NCBI RefSeq assembly: GCF_900156575.1
Contig: NZ_FTNY01000002.1
Span: 372,001-436,000 of the forward strand
Length of the DNA stretch: 64,000 nt
From: Chryseobacterium shigense
Lineage (GTDB): Bacteria > Bacteroidota > Bacteroidia > Flavobacteriales > Weeksellaceae
Direction of reading: 5' to 3'
The translations under genes were made by a program, and so were the position numbers. A model generated the notes under the pieces. That model was given only the letters and a program-made list of their open reading frames with translations, was not told the DNA's origin and did not search any database. Shown piece after piece: positions 44,265 through 54,580 of the stretch. Within the stretch, counting starts at the first letter, position 1. Every line of letters begins with the position of its first letter.

Positions 44265-45608
44265 CTATTTCAGACTTTCCTCATGCTGGGAAAGATCGAG
44301 CCCCATAGACTCTGCTTCTTCAGAAACTCTGAGCGTAATGATAGAATCTGTAATCTTATACAAAAGCAGCGAACCAAAAAATGTGAAAACCGAAACAAGA
44401 GCCAGAGCAATCATGTGATGAGCAAAAACTTCAATTCCCCCATGAAGAAGGCTGGCATTTTCACCGTGAGCAAATACAGCAGTAAGGATCATTCCCATAA
44501 TCCCTCCTACTCCGTGACACGCAAATACATCCAGCGTATCATCTATTTTTTTCAGCGCTTTCCAGTTCATCATGAGATTAGAAACAATCGCGGCTGCAAA
44601 GCCTATAAAAAGACTTTCAGGAATGCTGACAAAGCCACAACCGGGAGTAATCGCTACGAGCCCGACAACCGCTCCGATACACGCTCCCAATGCAGATACA
44701 CTTCTCCCGTTGATCCGGTCAAAAAAGATCCAGGTCATCATGGCAGAGGCTGATGCAATCGTAGTGGTTCCAAAAGCCATAGCGGCCGATGCGTTAGCGC
44801 TGAGTGCTGATCCGGCATTAAACCCAAACCATCCGAACCAGAGCATTCCGGTTCCTAAAAGGACGTAGGGAATATTAGAAGGTTCATGGTGAGGTTTTTT
44901 TCTGTTCCCTAAAACCAAAGCACCAGCCAAAGCAGCAAAACCTGCACTCATATGAACGACAGTTCCACCCGCAAAATCTTTTACGCCAAAATATTTATTC
45001 AAAAGTCCGTCCGGATGCCATACCATATGACAAAGCGGTGTATAGATAAAAATGCTGAAAAGCACCATGAAAAGAAGATAGGAGATAAAACGAACCCGTT
45101 CTGCAAAAGAACCGGTAATCAAAGCGGGCGTGATGACGGCAAACTTCATCTGAAAAAGAGCAAAAAGCACAAACGGAATAGTAGAAGCCAGCGCTTTGTG
45201 AGGCAGCACCCCAACCCGGCTGAAAAATGGATAACTTAATGGATTTCCGATAATTCCGTAATGAACCCCATTGATTTCAAAACCTAAAGAATCTCCAAAA
45301 GATAAAGAAAACCCTACAACGACCCACAAAATTGAAATCACACCAAGGGCAATAAAGCTTTGAAGCATGGTGGAAATCACATTTTTCCTCCCGACCATAC
45401 CGCCGTAAAAGAAGGACAGTCCCGGGGTCATCAGGAGTACAAGACCCGCTGCTGCCAGAATCCATGCGACATCTGCCCCTACGATTTTATCTTCACTAAG
45501 GAACTCTCCCGTATTGGGAAAATCAACGATCGGACTCCAGAATAATCCTCCGAATGCCACAAGGGTAATGACAGAGAAGGAAACAATCCATTTTAAACCA
45601 ACTTTCAT
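44265..45608 (-). CDS. amt: Ammonium transporter
   Basis: 447 residues from the ATG at 45608 (MKVGLKWIVSF), the better signal-peptide start. Eleven membrane helices. Amt features: the ammonium-recruitment region with FFYGGMVGRKN, the pore His pair region (FAGGTVVHMSAG and ACHGVGGIMG). Brings ammonium into the cell. No glnK gene is adjacent, which is unusual outside Bacteroidota. Confidence 0.92.
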   Translation of the reverse strand: MKVGLKWIVSFSVITLVAFGGLFWSPIVDFPNTGEFLSEDKIVGADVAWILAAAGLVLLMTPGLSFFYGGMVGRKNVISTMLQSFIALGVISILWVVVGFSLSFGDSLGFEINGVHYGIIGNPLSYPFFSRVGVLPHKALASTIPFVLFALFQMKFAVITPALITGSFAERVRFISYLLFMVLFSIFIYTPLCHMVWHPDGLLNKYFGVKDFAGGTVVHMSAGFAALAGALVLGNRKKPHHEPSNIPYVLLGTGMLWFGWFGFNAGSALSANASAAMAFGTTTIASASAMMTWIFFDRINGRSVSALGACIGAVVGLVAITPGCGFVSIPESLFIGFAAAIVSNLMMNWKALKKIDDTLDVFACHGVGGIMGMILTAVFAHGENASLLHGGIEVFAHHMIALALVSVFTFFGSLLLYKITDSIITLRVSEEAESMGLDLSQHEESLK

Positions 45609-45715
45609 ACAATTTATATTTAACCCTATCAAAATTAAATATAAATTTTATAAAAACACTTATTTTAAAACATCAACCCCTAAAAAAAACACACTAAATT
45701 TTAAATTTTATGATT

Positions 45716-46357
45716 TCAAATAAAAACTTCCTTTAATATTTTGGATACTTCCTTGTATTTTGTAGCCGGAAAAAGATGGGTTCCCCCTTTGATCACATAA
45801 TCCGGTTTTGAATATTTAATAGGAAATACAATATCTTTATCTCCTAAAATCTGGATGACGCCAGGAGTTTCCTCAAATTTCCATTCTGAGACCTTTTCCA
45901 CAGACCACTTCAGATAGTAGGGATCGCGGACCTGAAAATATTGAAGTATTTTTGGATTCTTCGGATCAAACAATTTTCTCACCACAGAATAAACATTAGC
46001 TGCTTTGTCATTGAACATTCCTGTAGGAAACATTCTTGGAATTTTTGTAATCTCCCCTGTCCTGATCAATTTAGATTTTTCTTTATCCGACCTGATGCTT
46101 CCCATGATCACCACTTTTTGGGCTGGTTTCAGTTGATTGATCTCCTGAACCATAATCCCACCAAAAGAATAACCCAGCAGGCAAAACGGCTCTGAAACAT
46201 CTACTTTCTCTGCCATTCTTTCAACATAGGAATGAAAGGGCTCATTTTTCTCAGGAATAAGCCAGTCTATAAAAATTAATTCACAGTTCTCGGGAAATTC
46301 CAGCCTTTCCAATACTTTAAAGTCTGCTCCGAGGCCACTTACTACATAAATTTTCAT
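45716..46357 (-). CDS. Alpha/beta hydrolase
   Basis: 213 residues, cytoplasmic. Nucleophile elbow GYSFGG with Ser about residue 64, a late Asp in GDKDIVFP and His in GGTHLFPA complete the triad. The substrate is unknown. Stands alone with low-complexity DNA on both sides. Confidence 0.85.
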   Translation of the reverse strand: MKIYVVSGLGADFKVLERLEFPENCELIFIDWLIPEKNEPFHSYVERMAEKVDVSEPFCLLGYSFGGIMVQEINQLKPAQKVVIMGSIRSDKEKSKLIRTGEITKIPRMFPTGMFNDKAANVYSVVRKLFDPKNPKILQYFQVRDPYYLKWSVEKVSEWKFEETPGVIQILGDKDIVFPIKYSKPDYVIKGGTHLFPATKYKEVSKILKEVFI

Positions 46358-46548
46358 AGGACTAATTTATGAAAAACGCAGGAAAAGAACCAGATTAAAT
46401 TTGAGATGAGTCTTATTTTTAATCTTTAAAAAGGTGCGAAGTTTGGAATATAAAAAAGACTTCACTTTGACTGGATGCTTTTTTAACGCAAAATTTTGTT
46501 TTACTGTCTATATAAATAAAAAATCGAATTTAAAGCTAAAGCATAAAA

Positions 46549-46575
46549 AATGGGCAGTTTATAAAAACCGCCCAT
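46549..46575. terminator. Terminator of the first YceI gene
   Basis: TGGGC and GCCCA with GTTT/AAAC inside form an interrupted stem; A-run on the downstream side of the minus-strand gene. It lies 26 bases beyond the stop codon at 46601. Confidence 0.65.
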
Positions 46576-46600
46576 ACTAATAGGTAATCGTATATTTTAC

Positions 46601-47230
46601 TTATTTCTTTTTCTTCACAGGAACTCTGTTGTCATTATCCAGTTTTTCTGTAGAAACTTTGAATTGGAAATCCATTTCATCCTTGATGAAGTAATCTTTC
46701 AGTGAGGACTGGTAGAATACCTTAAAGTCTCTTCTGTTTAATGAAAATTTAGCAGATTCAATCACCACGGTAAACTGAGTTACATAAGCATTGGCCGGGA
46801 AACTGATCGTTTTTCTTACTCCTTTGATGGTAATATCACCATATATCGTTGAATTGTATTGACTGTTTGCTAAAGGAATAATTTTAGTCAAGTGAAATTT
46901 CGCGATCGGGAATTTTTTAACTTCAAAGAAATTGGTACTTTTCAATTCATTGGTAAGCTTGATTTGATCTTCTTCGGAAATATCTCCCGCCATCATGCTT
47001 CTCATATCTATAATAAACTCTCCGTCTACCAGAACTGTTTTATCGAAATTGAATTTTCCGCTTTTCAGCTTTACCGTCCCTGAATGCGAAGAAGCCTCAG
47101 TTTTAACGACTTTATATCCCCACCACCTGATCTCTGATGAAGTCACTTTTGAAACTTTATCAAATTTCCTCTGTGCAGAAACAAATGATATGCTCGCACA
47201 CACCATAGCAAACAATAGTAATCTTTTCAT
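46601..47230 (-). CDS. YceI family exported protein (paralogue 1)
   Basis: 209 residues. Signal peptide to about VSAQ (residue 19). The YceI lipocalin-like barrel shows WWGYKVVKTEASSHSGTVKL, FNFDKTVLVDGEFIIDM, KFPIAKFHL and SLNRRDFKVFYQ, and the tail is very basic (PVKKKK). Family members bind isoprenoid lipids in the periplasm. It is a tandem paralogue of the next upstream gene, separated by 78 bases including a terminator. Confidence 0.88.
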   Translation of the reverse strand: MKRLLLFAMVCASISFVSAQRKFDKVSKVTSSEIRWWGYKVVKTEASSHSGTVKLKSGKFNFDKTVLVDGEFIIDMRSMMAGDISEEDQIKLTNELKSTNFFEVKKFPIAKFHLTKIIPLANSQYNSTIYGDITIKGVRKTISFPANAYVTQFTVVIESAKFSLNRRDFKVFYQSSLKDYFIKDEMDFQFKVSTEKLDNDNRVPVKKKK

Positions 47231-47262
47231 TCTTTTTTATTTACAATTCAACAAAAATAAAA

Positions 47263-47289
47263 AAAAGTGTAGAACTTCTACACTTTTAA
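47263..47289. terminator. Terminator between the YceI paralogues
   Basis: AAAGTGTAGAA pairs with TTCTACACTTT; A run on one side. It separates expression of the two tandem genes. Confidence 0.7.
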
Positions 47290-47308
47290 CAATCTTTTTT
47301 TGATTAAA

Positions 47309-47875
47309 TTATTTAGCAGTCACCTTTACAATCATTTCGATGTCATCTTTCACAAAAACATCTTGCATGGTAGACTTGTAAGCAACGTCAAATTTCTGTC
47401 TGTCGAAAGCGAATTTATCAGAAACCAAGCTTACCACTCCTTTGCTGTAAGCAATCTTTGCAGGGAAAGTAATTGGGCTTGTTTTTCCTTTCACGGTAAG
47501 GTTTCCTGTTACTAAAGAGTTGTAAATCTTATCGCTGTTTTTCTTTACAGAAGTGATTTTGAAAGAAGCAGTAGGGAATTTTTCAACTTCGAAGAAGTCA
47601 CCGTTCTTAAGGTGTCCGTTCAATTTCTGCTGATATTCTCCTGAAAGATCAGTAGCGTTGATAGAAGTCATATCCAATACAAAGCTTCCTCCTACAAGAG
47701 CATTCCCTTTCATGATCATGTCTCCGGACTTTACTTTTACCGTACCGTCATGAGAGCTTGCCTCAGATTTAGCTACTTTGTATCCCCACCAGTGAACATC
47801 AGATGCTACTACTTTTTTTGACTGACCGAATGCCAAACCACTGGCTACAACTGCTAATAAGAATATTTTTTTCAT
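47309..47875 (-). CDS. YceI family exported protein (paralogue 2)
   Basis: 188 residues. Signal peptide cleaved near AFGQ. YceI motifs HWWGYKVAKSEASSHDGTVKV, SFVLDMTSINATDLSG, KFPTASFKITSV and AFDRQKFDVAYKS. Clear paralogue of the gene at 46601-47230, shorter and lacking the basic tail. Likely a periplasmic lipid binder. Confidence 0.9.
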   Translation of the reverse strand: MKKIFLLAVVASGLAFGQSKKVVASDVHWWGYKVAKSEASSHDGTVKVKSGDMIMKGNALVGGSFVLDMTSINATDLSGEYQQKLNGHLKNGDFFEVEKFPTASFKITSVKKNSDKIYNSLVTGNLTVKGKTSPITFPAKIAYSKGVVSLVSDKFAFDRQKFDVAYKSTMQDVFVKDDIEMIVKVTAK

Positions 47876-47991
47876 TTGAATAAAGTTATTTACTTGTTTA
47901 ATGCTGCAAATGTAGCCAACTTATCCGATAGATTTCATTGATGTATATCAATAAAAGTAATTATTTTTATGAATAATATCATCCCATAAAA

Positions 47992-48016
47992 AAACTCCGA
48001 AAGTTTCGGAGTTTTG
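47992..48016. terminator. Terminator of glk
   Basis: AAAACTCCGAAA and TTTCGGAGTTTT form a 12-bp stem with almost no loop beyond GT; glk ends 5 bases away. Confidence 0.8.
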
Positions 48017-48020
48017 TATT

Positions 48021-49070
48021 TTAATTTTGATAATAAGCAGTGTATAATGCGGCACCTTTCAATGCCGTATGGTTTTGTTTTACCAGATAGATCGGCGTGC
48101 TTTTCAACAGCTCCTCCATCTTGTCACTTATTTTAAACTTATCATAGAATTTTCCTTTGTCTATATATTCTCTGATGGTCTGTGGAATATCTCCTGAAAT
48201 TAAAAGTCCTCCGGTAGCCTTAAGCTTTAACACAAGGTTGTTCGCTTCTCTTGCCATAAACTCTATGAATGTATCCAGAGCAATTTTACAAATCAGCACA
48301 TCTTCTTCTACCGCCGCTTTGTAAATCTCCTGAACAAAATTTCCTCCTGAAATACGTTCAGCCAGCCATTCCGGCTCAGGATGTCTTTTTACGTCTCTTA
48401 AGAATCTGTAGATATTGAAAAGACCGGTTTTAGACAATACATTTTCCCAGCTCACAATACCGTAGATATTGTTCAGGAACTGATAAAATTCAACTTCTAC
48501 ATTGGTTCTCGGAGAGAATTCTGAATGCCCTCCTTCTGTGGCGAAAGGTCTCAGGTATTTTCCGTCAAAGAAATATCCGGCTTCCCCCAGTCCGTTTCCG
48601 GGAGCAAGGATGGCTACATTTCCTTTTTCAAGATGACCACTGGTGTAGATAGGATCCAAATCATTATCTTCTAGAAGTCCCATTCCGTAGGCAGAAGCTT
48701 CAAGGTCATTCAGCATATCCGCTTTCTCAAAACCGAAATCTCTGGTATATTCTTCAATATTCAAGTCCCAACCTAGCCTTGCAGGGCTACTCTTCCCATC
48801 AATTACGGGTCCGGGAACCGCTACAGAAAGACGTTTTACATTCTCCAGCTGATTATCCTGAATGAATTTTTTTAATATATCAGAAAATGATGCATAGTCT
48901 TTCGTACTATATTCATTCTGAATTTTTATCTCAAGACCTCCGTTACCGGAAACAAAAAAGCCTAAGATGGTTATATCTTCACGGAGACTGGCCCCAATGA
49001 TCGTTACATTATCATTATTACTGTTCTCTACTCCTGGTAAATAAAGCGGAAATTTTGGATTCAAAATCAT
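48021..49070 (-). CDS. glk: Glucokinase
   Basis: 349 residues from the ATG at 49070 (MILNPKFPLYLPGV); the longer frame from 49145 adds 25 unlikely residues. Glk-type (not ROK) sugar kinase with VAVPGPV, DLEASAYG and LAPGNGLGEAG, and the acidic catalytic region. Phosphorylates glucose with ATP. No sugar transporter is adjacent. Confidence 0.88.
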   Translation of the reverse strand: MILNPKFPLYLPGVENSNNDNVTIIGASLREDITILGFFVSGNGGLEIKIQNEYSTKDYASFSDILKKFIQDNQLENVKRLSVAVPGPVIDGKSSPARLGWDLNIEEYTRDFGFEKADMLNDLEASAYGMGLLEDNDLDPIYTSGHLEKGNVAILAPGNGLGEAGYFFDGKYLRPFATEGGHSEFSPRTNVEVEFYQFLNNIYGIVSWENVLSKTGLFNIYRFLRDVKRHPEPEWLAERISGGNFVQEIYKAAVEEDVLICKIALDTFIEFMAREANNLVLKLKATGGLLISGDIPQTIREYIDKGKFYDKFKISDKMEELLKSTPIYLVKQNHTALKGAALYTAYYQN

Positions 49071-49184
49071 AACCTCAAATTTTATCAAATATAATAATTG
49101 TTTTCGTAAATCTTGCAGGGAAGCAAAAAACCTTTTCATTTTCATAAAAAGGTTTGGCTAATAATTGTTTATATAAAAATCTAA

Positions 49185-49748
49185 CTATTTTCCTAATGGA
49201 ATATTGTATCCGAAACCAAGTCCGATATTCCCCACATTGTAGTCCTGTCCGGCGATATCGCCTTTATCTCCTACGAAAACTTTTTGGTATTGTACGAAGA
49301 AATTCCAGTCTCTGTTGTGGTATCCGATCTCTGGTTTGATGTAGAAACCTCCGTCTGGTCTGTCGGCAGAACTGTTGGAAGCAACTTTTTTATCTCCTAC
49401 AAGGAAACCGTATCCTAAGTCTGTTCCAAAGTAGAAACCAGTCTGCTTAGGATAAATTCTGATTAAAGCTCCTACAGGAACTACCCCTACATCATTGTTA
49501 TCATAACCGTTGTTACTTTTTCCAAAATAATGAGTATATCCTGTTGCAATACCTAATCCAAATCCGGGAGTGATCAAATTCTGATAAGATACATCTACCC
49601 CTGCAGCAGCAGAAAGATTATCTGAAGGAACTGCTAAACCAACATTTGCACCCACCTTGATCATATTGTTCATCTTTGAGCTTTGTGCACTTGCGATACC
49701 TGCTGTTAAGATTCCAGCCAGTAATATTGTTTGTTTTAACATTTTCAT
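49185..49748 (-). CDS. Outer-membrane beta-barrel protein
   Basis: 187 residues from the ATG at 49748 (MKMLKQTILLAGILTAGIASAQ), which gives a clean signal peptide; the frame opens 36 codons earlier. Gly/Tyr-rich alternating strands (VGANVGLAVPSDN, GLGIATGYTHYFGK, PEIGYHNRDWNFFVQYQ) and a C-terminal NIGLGFGYNIPLGK suit a small eight-stranded barrel. Function unknown. Confidence 0.8.
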   Translation of the reverse strand: MKMLKQTILLAGILTAGIASAQSSKMNNMIKVGANVGLAVPSDNLSAAAGVDVSYQNLITPGFGLGIATGYTHYFGKSNNGYDNNDVGVVPVGALIRIYPKQTGFYFGTDLGYGFLVGDKKVASNSSADRPDGGFYIKPEIGYHNRDWNFFVQYQKVFVGDKGDIAGQDYNVGNIGLGFGYNIPLGK

Positions 49749-49986
49749 AACTCTAATTTTAAATTTTACTAATCCAATAAGCTGTAAAAATCGTGCCAAG
49801 GGAGGCTTAGTGATGGATTTTAACACTCGCCGCCCATACAAAACAATGATTATCAATATGTTAATTTATATTAAATTTAAATGATTGTTTAAGTTAAATC
49901 TTAAAATTCATACGATTACAAATTCTTAACCGTTATTATTTTAACCTTTCTCCTTCTTTATCATCAAAAAATTAAATTCTATCAAC

Positions 49987-51366
49987 ATGACCGATTCACT
50001 ATTATACAATAAACATCTTCTTTGGCGTGCCGGTTTCGGAGCCGGAATCAACCAGATCGGGGATTTGAAAAATACCAGCGTAAAAACGCTTGTTAATGAA
50101 TTATTCAAAGAACAAAAATATACAGAAATCAACTATGACACGCCTGATACTGTAATTTCAGACGATATGATGGACAGCAGAACTCCGGCTGATAAGAAAA
50201 AGGAAATGCAACGGATCATCAGGGAACAAAGCAATGAACTGAACCTGAATTTTCTGAATGAGATGGTGAACAGTAAGGATCAGCTGAGAGAGAAGATGGC
50301 CTTTTTCTGGCACGGACATTTTGCATCAAGGGTCAACAATTCAAAATTCAGTAAGCAGCTTCTGAATACCATCAGAAAGAATGCGCTGGGTAATTTTAAA
50401 TATCTTCTCTTCGAAGTAAGCCAGTCCCCTGCCATGCTGAATTTTCTCAATAATCAACAGAATAAAAAAGATCATCCGAATGAAAACTTTGCCCGCGAAG
50501 TCATGGAACTGTTTACCATGGGAAGGGGAAATTACACGGAAAAAGACATCAGGGAAGGAGCAAGAGCACTGACAGGCTGGGGATATGATAAGGAAGGCAA
50601 TTTTAAAGAGCGAAAAAACCTTCACGATGATGCATCCAAGACATTTTTAGGGAAAACAGGAAACTTCACCGGAACCGACATCCTCAATATCATCCTTGAA
50701 CAAAAAGCGACTGCCACCTTTATTACAACTAAAATATATAAGTTTTTCGTGAATGAAAAGGTAGATGAGAATATTATAAACCAACTGAGTACAAATTTCC
50801 ATCAATCCGGATATGACATCAGAAAACTCATGTCTGACATATTTTCGAGTTCCTGGTTTTACGATAAAAAAAATATTGGAAACAGGATAAAATCCCCGAT
50901 CGAACTGATGGCCGGAATGATGCGGGTGCTCCCTATGAACATTCAGAATCCGGAAAACCTCATCGTGTATCAGAAACTGCTTGGCCAGATGCTTCTCTAT
51001 CCACCCAACGTCGCCGGATGGCCCAACGGAAAATCATGGATAGACAGCTCTACGCTGATGGTCAGACTTCAGATTCCGCAAATATGGTCCGGATTGCGCC
51101 CTTTGGAGTACAGTCCTCGACAGGATGACGATATTGACATGGGCATGAAATCGCGTGAAACAACCATGAATAAATCGTTTAAAAATCCCAATATTACCAT
51201 TGACTGGGCCAGGCTGGAAAAGGTTTTCGCTGATAAAAACTGTGAAGAATACCTCATCCAGAATACGAAAACCCTCGACATGGATTCTGTAAAGAATTTT
51301 TCGGATAAGAGTATTAAAATGAATATTATTAATCTGATGTCTACGCCGGAATATCAGTTGTGTTAG
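49987..51366 (+). CDS. DUF1800 family protein
   Basis: 459 residues. Starts LLWRAGFGAGINQIGDLKN and carries the family motifs LREKMAFFWHGHFA, NENFAREVMELFTMG, YTEKDIREGARALTGW and PPNVAGWPNGKSWID. Always found as a partner of DUF1501 proteins, and the next gene, 99 bases downstream, is one. Function unknown; perhaps an exported or surface-associated pair. No signal peptide is evident here. Confidence 0.9.
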   Translation: MTDSLLYNKHLLWRAGFGAGINQIGDLKNTSVKTLVNELFKEQKYTEINYDTPDTVISDDMMDSRTPADKKKEMQRIIREQSNELNLNFLNEMVNSKDQLREKMAFFWHGHFASRVNNSKFSKQLLNTIRKNALGNFKYLLFEVSQSPAMLNFLNNQQNKKDHPNENFAREVMELFTMGRGNYTEKDIREGARALTGWGYDKEGNFKERKNLHDDASKTFLGKTGNFTGTDILNIILEQKATATFITTKIYKFFVNEKVDENIINQLSTNFHQSGYDIRKLMSDIFSSSWFYDKKNIGNRIKSPIELMAGMMRVLPMNIQNPENLIVYQKLLGQMLLYPPNVAGWPNGKSWIDSSTLMVRLQIPQIWSGLRPLEYSPRQDDDIDMGMKSRETTMNKSFKNPNITIDWARLEKVFADKNCEEYLIQNTKTLDMDSVKNFSDKSIKMNIINLMSTPEYQLC

Positions 51367-51465
51367 GTAGCAGATCAGGGATAAAAAACATCCACCATTA
51401 AAAAAATACAGTCAAGCCCTGTCACCTGTAAGCTGCCCCCTTTAATTTAACCTAAAAACAAAATT

Positions 51466-52650
51466 ATGTTAATCAAAAGAAGAGATTTCCTCAAAATAAG
51501 CTCATTAGCTACCGCATCGCTGATGATGCCCAATTTCCTGAAAGCCATGACATTGAATGAAGCTCTCGAACCGAATCAGAAAATTCTTGTCGTGCTTCAG
51601 TTTACGGGTGGAAATGATGGATTGAATACGATTATCCCGTCAAAAAATGATATTTACTTTAAAGAAAGAAATCATATTGCCATCAAAGATTCTTTATCAT
51701 TGAATGACGAAACGGGAATCAATCCGGCGTTGTCTTATTTTAAGGAATTATACGACAATGGTGAGCTTTCTGTGATGAATAATGTAGGGTATCCCAATCC
51801 GGACAAATCTCATTTCAGAAGTATGGATATCTGGCATTCTGCCAGTAAAAGTGACGAATTTCTGGAAACAGGATGGCTGGGACGTTTTCTGGATGAGGAA
51901 TGTTACCGTTGTGAGCATCCCACACAAGCTTTGGAGGTAGATGATATGCTGAGTCTGGCACTGAAGGGAGAAAACAATAAGGCGTTTGCATTCAAAGATC
52001 CCAAAAGACTTTATCAGACCAGTCAGGAAAAGTATTTCAAATCTTTATATGATTACCATCACGATGATGAAACGGTTTCTTATTTATACCAGACGCTTGG
52101 TTCCACGATCAACAATGCAGATTATATTTTTGAAAAAAGCAAGTCGAAAAAAACAGATCAGGCGTATCCCAATTCACAACTGGGAAAGGATTTTAAGACG
52201 GTAGCATCGTTAATCAAATCTGACATTAACACCCAGGTTTATTATCTTTCTGTGGGAAGTTTTGACACCCATGTGAACCAGAATGAAAGACAGACCAAAC
52301 TGTTCAGCGACATTAATGAAGCGGTAAAGTCATTTGTAGCTGATCTGAAAAGCAACGGTGTTTTTAATGATGTTCTGCTGATGACTTTTTCAGAGTTCGG
52401 GCGTAGGGTCGCTCAGAATGCGAGTAACGGAACAGATCACGGAACTGCCAATCAAATGTTTTTCATCAGCGGTGGTCTTAAAAAGAAAGGAATACTAAAC
52501 GCACTTCCTGATCTTCAAAAACTAAATGAAGGCGATCTGATCTATACCGAAGATTTCAGAAAAGTCTATGCTACGATTCTTAAAAACTGGCTGAAGGCAG
52601 ATTCTTCCAAAGTATTGGGCTGGAAAAACGGAATTTATGATTTTATTTAA
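51466..52650 (+). CDS. DUF1501 family protein with twin-arginine signal
   Basis: 394 residues. The N-terminus KRRDFLKISSLATASLMM is a Tat signal (RRxFLK), so the folded protein is exported. The body shows sulfatase/alkaline-phosphatase-like DUF1501 motifs: VVLQFTGGNDGLNTIIP, NPDKSHFRSMDIWHS, GSFDTHVNQ, TFSEFGRR and GTDHGTANQMF with metal-type His/Asp. Paired with the DUF1800 gene upstream. Confidence 0.9.
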   Translation: MLIKRRDFLKISSLATASLMMPNFLKAMTLNEALEPNQKILVVLQFTGGNDGLNTIIPSKNDIYFKERNHIAIKDSLSLNDETGINPALSYFKELYDNGELSVMNNVGYPNPDKSHFRSMDIWHSASKSDEFLETGWLGRFLDEECYRCEHPTQALEVDDMLSLALKGENNKAFAFKDPKRLYQTSQEKYFKSLYDYHHDDETVSYLYQTLGSTINNADYIFEKSKSKKTDQAYPNSQLGKDFKTVASLIKSDINTQVYYLSVGSFDTHVNQNERQTKLFSDINEAVKSFVADLKSNGVFNDVLLMTFSEFGRRVAQNASNGTDHGTANQMFFISGGLKKKGILNALPDLQKLNEGDLIYTEDFRKVYATILKNWLKADSSKVLGWKNGIYDFI

Positions 52651-52781
52651 TAGAATGTAATAAAAATGCCACTCTGATCCTATGAATCAAAATGGCAGTG
52701 ATTTGAGATGCATCTCTGCTAAATATGAGAATTTCTCCCGCAGATGACGCAGATGTTTGCATTGTATTGTCTTTTTTTATA

Positions 52782-54533
52782 TTACTTAAAAACCTTTGTA
52801 AAGCTATCTTTTTCAAGGCTATGGAATGAGAAATCGAAGTCAGCTTCTTCTTTTTCGGAAGTAATTTCTGCTCCTAATTCTGCAACAAGACCATTAAAGG
52901 ATATGGGCTCGTACCATTGCTGGTACAGCGCTTGTGTTGCCATTACCGAAATTTCGGAATTTCCGGAAACGTGGGCATGTCCGGCGCCAAAATTCAGAAG
53001 GACAAAGCATTGTTTTTCTCCTTTCGGAAGCAACATTCCAAGAACCGTCTGTCTCTGAACAGAATTACATTTCACTTCTGCAAAAACGTGATCAGGGTTC
53101 ATCATATATTCTCTCGAAATATGATCTCCTTTTCCGATCACAATTTTATACCCACAATCTGAACTTCCGGAATAGACATTATTCATGATCAGCGTAGGAG
53201 CGCTCAACCCATAAGAAGCATAAAGATATTCTACAGCACCATTAGGCGCGGAGGTCATATCCCCGGAATACATCAGACTTCCATTATTCTGGTTATACGC
53301 TGCATTCCATCCTGTTTTCCCTCCGATATTCAATCCGGAAAGATCAAGATCATTCGCTCCCCAATCATCCTCCCAATAAATGCCGACCGCCAGTTTTTCA
53401 CCAAGGAATCTTGTTCCGGCAGGAATATTTCCTACAAACATTTTTTCAGAAGTCGGCAGTCCAAATTCTACATCTTCGGGGAAATAGAATTTCTTTCCGG
53501 AAAGATCACATCTTGATTTTAAATAATTCAGTATAAAATCATAGTTCTTTTCACCTACTGTTCCCGCTTTTCCTGTTTTCACCCAGGATTTTCCATTTCT
53601 GATTCTATAGACAAAGGTATCCTGACCGTACATTCTTAAATAACAGGCGGACAAAGCTTTAAACAAAGCAAACGGAGTGGCATGATCCAGCCAGTGCAGG
53701 TCATTTTTTTCCAGCAGTGTATGCGTAGCTTCATTCAATGGATTGGAAACCAATGGCTGGTGATGGATTTTCGACAGTTTTGATATTTTATTGATGGTTT
53801 TAGGCGATCTTTTTTTATAGGCTAAAAACAAAGGTTTGAATCTGTTAAAAATCTGGGCAAGTCTTTCCAGTCCATATTTTTCAAATAAACCTGACGGATT
53901 GAATTTACTTTCCTTAATCGCTTTGATCAGTTCTTCATTTTTAATCAAAAGGGTAGTGTCCGTCGTTTTATAAATTACATATCTGAAAAATTCTACCGGA
54001 TTAGCGGGATAAACCTGATACAGATCGGCTATTTTAACGATGGCTTCTTTATTTCTGATATTTTCTGTTCCTGTAAAAGTATAATTCAGCTCTTTCGTTA
54101 AAACAGAAAGTACATCATTCATTGTTTTTTCATTCAGAGCAATTCCTGATTTCAGCAGTGCAAGACATTTTTCAGTCATTTCTTCTGCAGAATATGCTTT
54201 AATAACTTTGAAAACCAGTTTTGTATTGGGAACATTCAATATTTCATCAGGAATATAAATTTGATCCTGAAAATGGCTTCCATATGTAGACATATAGTGT
54301 TTAAGCTGTTCTATAAACAACTCGATTCTGGTACTTTCTTTTATTTTCTGCCAGGATTGATGGAAAGTCTTGTTAAGATCATTTCCATTTAATTTTTCTT
54401 TTCTATAAAATTTTATAATCTGGTCTTTAGCCCAGACAGCATCTGCTTCGATCACAAAACCAGCGTCAGAAATAAAAGGGGTATTGTCCGTTTTTTTGGC
54501 CAGTACGGCATTAAATAATTGAAGTGTTTTCAT
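52782..54533 (-). CDS. RtcB-associated protein with TerD-like C-terminus
   Basis: 583 residues, soluble, no signal. Residues about 1-340 are helical and Lys-rich, including FFRYVIYKTTDTTLLIKN and a KPLFLAYKKRSPKTINKIS segment. Residues about 380-560 are beta-rich with YWEDDWGANDLDLSGLN, LMYSGDMTSAPNGAVEYLY and SDCGYKIVIG, resembling the TerD fold and its Asp-rich calcium site. The architecture recalls MXAN_6230/SCO0854-type proteins linked to RtcB (from memory). It lies downstream of rtcB and a tRNA-like RNA on the same strand, behind a structured 187-base leader, which suggests a role in RNA repair or damage response. The biochemical function is unknown. Confidence 0.65.
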   Translation of the reverse strand: MKTLQLFNAVLAKKTDNTPFISDAGFVIEADAVWAKDQIIKFYRKEKLNGNDLNKTFHQSWQKIKESTRIELFIEQLKHYMSTYGSHFQDQIYIPDEILNVPNTKLVFKVIKAYSAEEMTEKCLALLKSGIALNEKTMNDVLSVLTKELNYTFTGTENIRNKEAIVKIADLYQVYPANPVEFFRYVIYKTTDTTLLIKNEELIKAIKESKFNPSGLFEKYGLERLAQIFNRFKPLFLAYKKRSPKTINKISKLSKIHHQPLVSNPLNEATHTLLEKNDLHWLDHATPFALFKALSACYLRMYGQDTFVYRIRNGKSWVKTGKAGTVGEKNYDFILNYLKSRCDLSGKKFYFPEDVEFGLPTSEKMFVGNIPAGTRFLGEKLAVGIYWEDDWGANDLDLSGLNIGGKTGWNAAYNQNNGSLMYSGDMTSAPNGAVEYLYASYGLSAPTLIMNNVYSGSSDCGYKIVIGKGDHISREYMMNPDHVFAEVKCNSVQRQTVLGMLLPKGEKQCFVLLNFGAGHAHVSGNSEISVMATQALYQQWYEPISFNGLVAELGAEITSEKEEADFDFSFHSLEKDSFTKVFK

Positions 54534-54580
54534 CTTGATTAAAATTAAATAAGTGAGGAGTATGGTTTTTAAAGAAACAT

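Noticed and set aside
44283..44753. 156-codon plus-strand frame opposite amt
   Set aside because: Shadow of the ammonium transporter gene; composition is not protein-like.
52782..54533. Assignment of the 583-residue protein as Ro60 (TROVE)
   Set aside because: No von Willebrand A metal site or TROVE motif can be seen; the C-terminus looks TerD-like instead.
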